Both the position numbers and the translations under genes were made by a program. DNA of 5,059 bases, from assembly GCA_023389315.1 (NCBI GenBank), contig JAEWEQ010000053.1, positions 1 through 5,059 on the forward strand, in the 5' to 3' direction. This document shows, piece after piece, positions 4,426 to 5,059 of this stretch. Under the pieces are notes generated by a model. It had not been told where the DNA came from and ran no database searches. It saw nothing but the letters and a program-made list of their open reading frames with translations. Each line of letters opens with the position of its first letter. Position 1 is the first letter of the stretch. Source of the DNA: Actinomycetes bacterium (GTDB taxonomy: Bacteria > Actinomycetota > Actinomycetes > Actinomycetales > Actinomycetaceae).

Positions 4426-5059
4426 ATGCCCCTGCTAGTTGCCCTCATTTGGGCGGTACTCACCGTCGCCCTGTGCGCCGCAACCATTTGGCTAACCAAA
4501 CAAAACCGCGCTCTAAAACGCACCCTGGAAGAGGTGCGCTCGCGGGTGCTGAACAACCTCATTTCCCCTGCCTACCTCTCCCACGAAGTACGCACCCCGC
4601 TGACCGTAATCAGCTCCGCCTCAGAGCTACTGGCCGATGAAGAAACCAGCGGTGAACTGAACGACACCCAACGGCGCTTCGTGGAAACTATCCACACTAA
4701 CGCGACTTCCACCATCGCCCTCGCTGAGGACTACCTAGTGCTGTTCACGTTGGAGAAATCCCTGGCTCACCTACATTTGGAGCGGTGCGAACTACGCGCG
4801 GTCATGCGGGAAGCTGTGCATGAGTTCCGCCTCATGCGACCTTCGGATACGCGGCTCGATAACCACGGCGCACCCATCTATGTGAATGCTGACGCCCGCC
4901 TCTTAAAACAGGCGATCTGGAACCTGCTGACCAACGCGGTCCGTCACGGCGGCGCGGACGTGCTCATCGACGTGCGGGTCAGCGCTCAGGATGGGATCGC
5001 GCTGTTGCAGATTGAAGATAATGGGGTGGGGATGCAGCAGTTCCCAACTGACAGTGAAT
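4426..5059 (+). CDS. Sensor histidine kinase, N-terminal 211 residues (3' end beyond the window)
   Basis: The frame is open from ATG 4426 to the window end. Residues 2-23 form one hydrophobic helix (PLLVALIWAVLTVALCAATI), followed by a basic stretch and a short helix (26-45). The dimerisation/phosphotransfer domain has the H box 'LSHEVRTPLTVI' (51-62) with the phospho-acceptor His53. The ATPase domain has the N box 'AIWNLLTNAVRHGG' (163-176, Asn166 and Asn170) and the G1 box 'IEDNGVGM' (196-203). The later boxes and the stop are missing because the window ends. This is a HisKA/HATPase_c kinase that would phosphorylate a response regulator, probably encoded just downstream. It has no extracellular loop, PAS or HAMP domain, so its signal probably comes from within the membrane, the cytoplasm or a partner protein. 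The GC-rich spacer suggests it is transcribed separately from the Nudix-ASCH gene. Confidence 0.92.
   Translation, partial: MPLLVALIWAVLTVALCAATIWLTKQNRALKRTLEEVRSRVLNNLISPAYLSHEVRTPLTVISSASELLADEETSGELNDTQRRFVETIHTNATSTIALAEDYLVLFTLEKSLAHLHLERCELRAVMREAVHEFRLMRPSDTRLDNHGAPIYVNADARLLKQAIWNLLTNAVRHGGADVLIDVRVSAQDGIALLQIEDNGVGMQQFPTDSE

Overview
This 5,059-base window is GC-rich chromosomal DNA. It looks like a high-GC Gram-positive actinobacterium, perhaps from the Actinomycetaceae; the genus cannot be told from the sequence. The evidence is strong G/C preference at third codon positions, frequent GTG and TTG starts, short AGGAGG ribosome binding sites, promoters recognisable mainly by a TANNNT -10 box, and an apparently leaderless gene.

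Layout, left to right. (1) Bases 3-116 are the last 37 codons of a plus-strand gene, possibly a glycosyltransferase. Its stop codon lies in the first unit of a 20-bp tandem repeat (107-190), which fills the gap to the next, convergent gene. (2) Bases 3091-205 are a compact minus-strand cluster read right to left: an MgtC/SapB-family membrane protein, a small HExxH metallopeptidase, a nitroreductase-family flavoprotein, and a DUF808 (YedI-like) membrane protein. The gaps are 7 nt, 13 nt and a 1-nt overlap, so the four genes are almost certainly one operon. A good promoter (TGCACA-17-TAGAAT on the minus strand) sits about 40 bp upstream of the first gene. (3) Bases 3092-3443 are a 352-base divergent intergenic region holding that promoter, a 15-bp direct repeat over its -35 box, and a 57-bp tandem repeat that contains smaller repeats. 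(4) Bases 3444-4268 encode a plus-strand fusion of a Nudix hydrolase domain and an ASCH domain. (5) Bases 4269-4425 are a short GC-rich spacer with a 22-bp tandem repeat and a -10 box placed for leaderless transcription. (6) Bases 4426-5059 are the start of a sensor histidine kinase that runs off the window. It has one N-terminal membrane helix, no room for an extracellular sensor, and intact H, N and G1 boxes.

How the genes may work together: the minus-strand operon combines two membrane proteins of poorly defined role with a putative protease and a flavoenzyme, so a shared envelope or stress role is possible, but nothing in the sequence proves it. The Nudix-ASCH protein joins two domains linked to nucleotide or modified-nucleoside metabolism and is the most interesting protein here. 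I see no mobile element, CRISPR array, tRNA or rRNA, and no clear defence system. The main unexplained features are the three intergenic tandem-repeat arrays and the Nudix-ASCH fusion.
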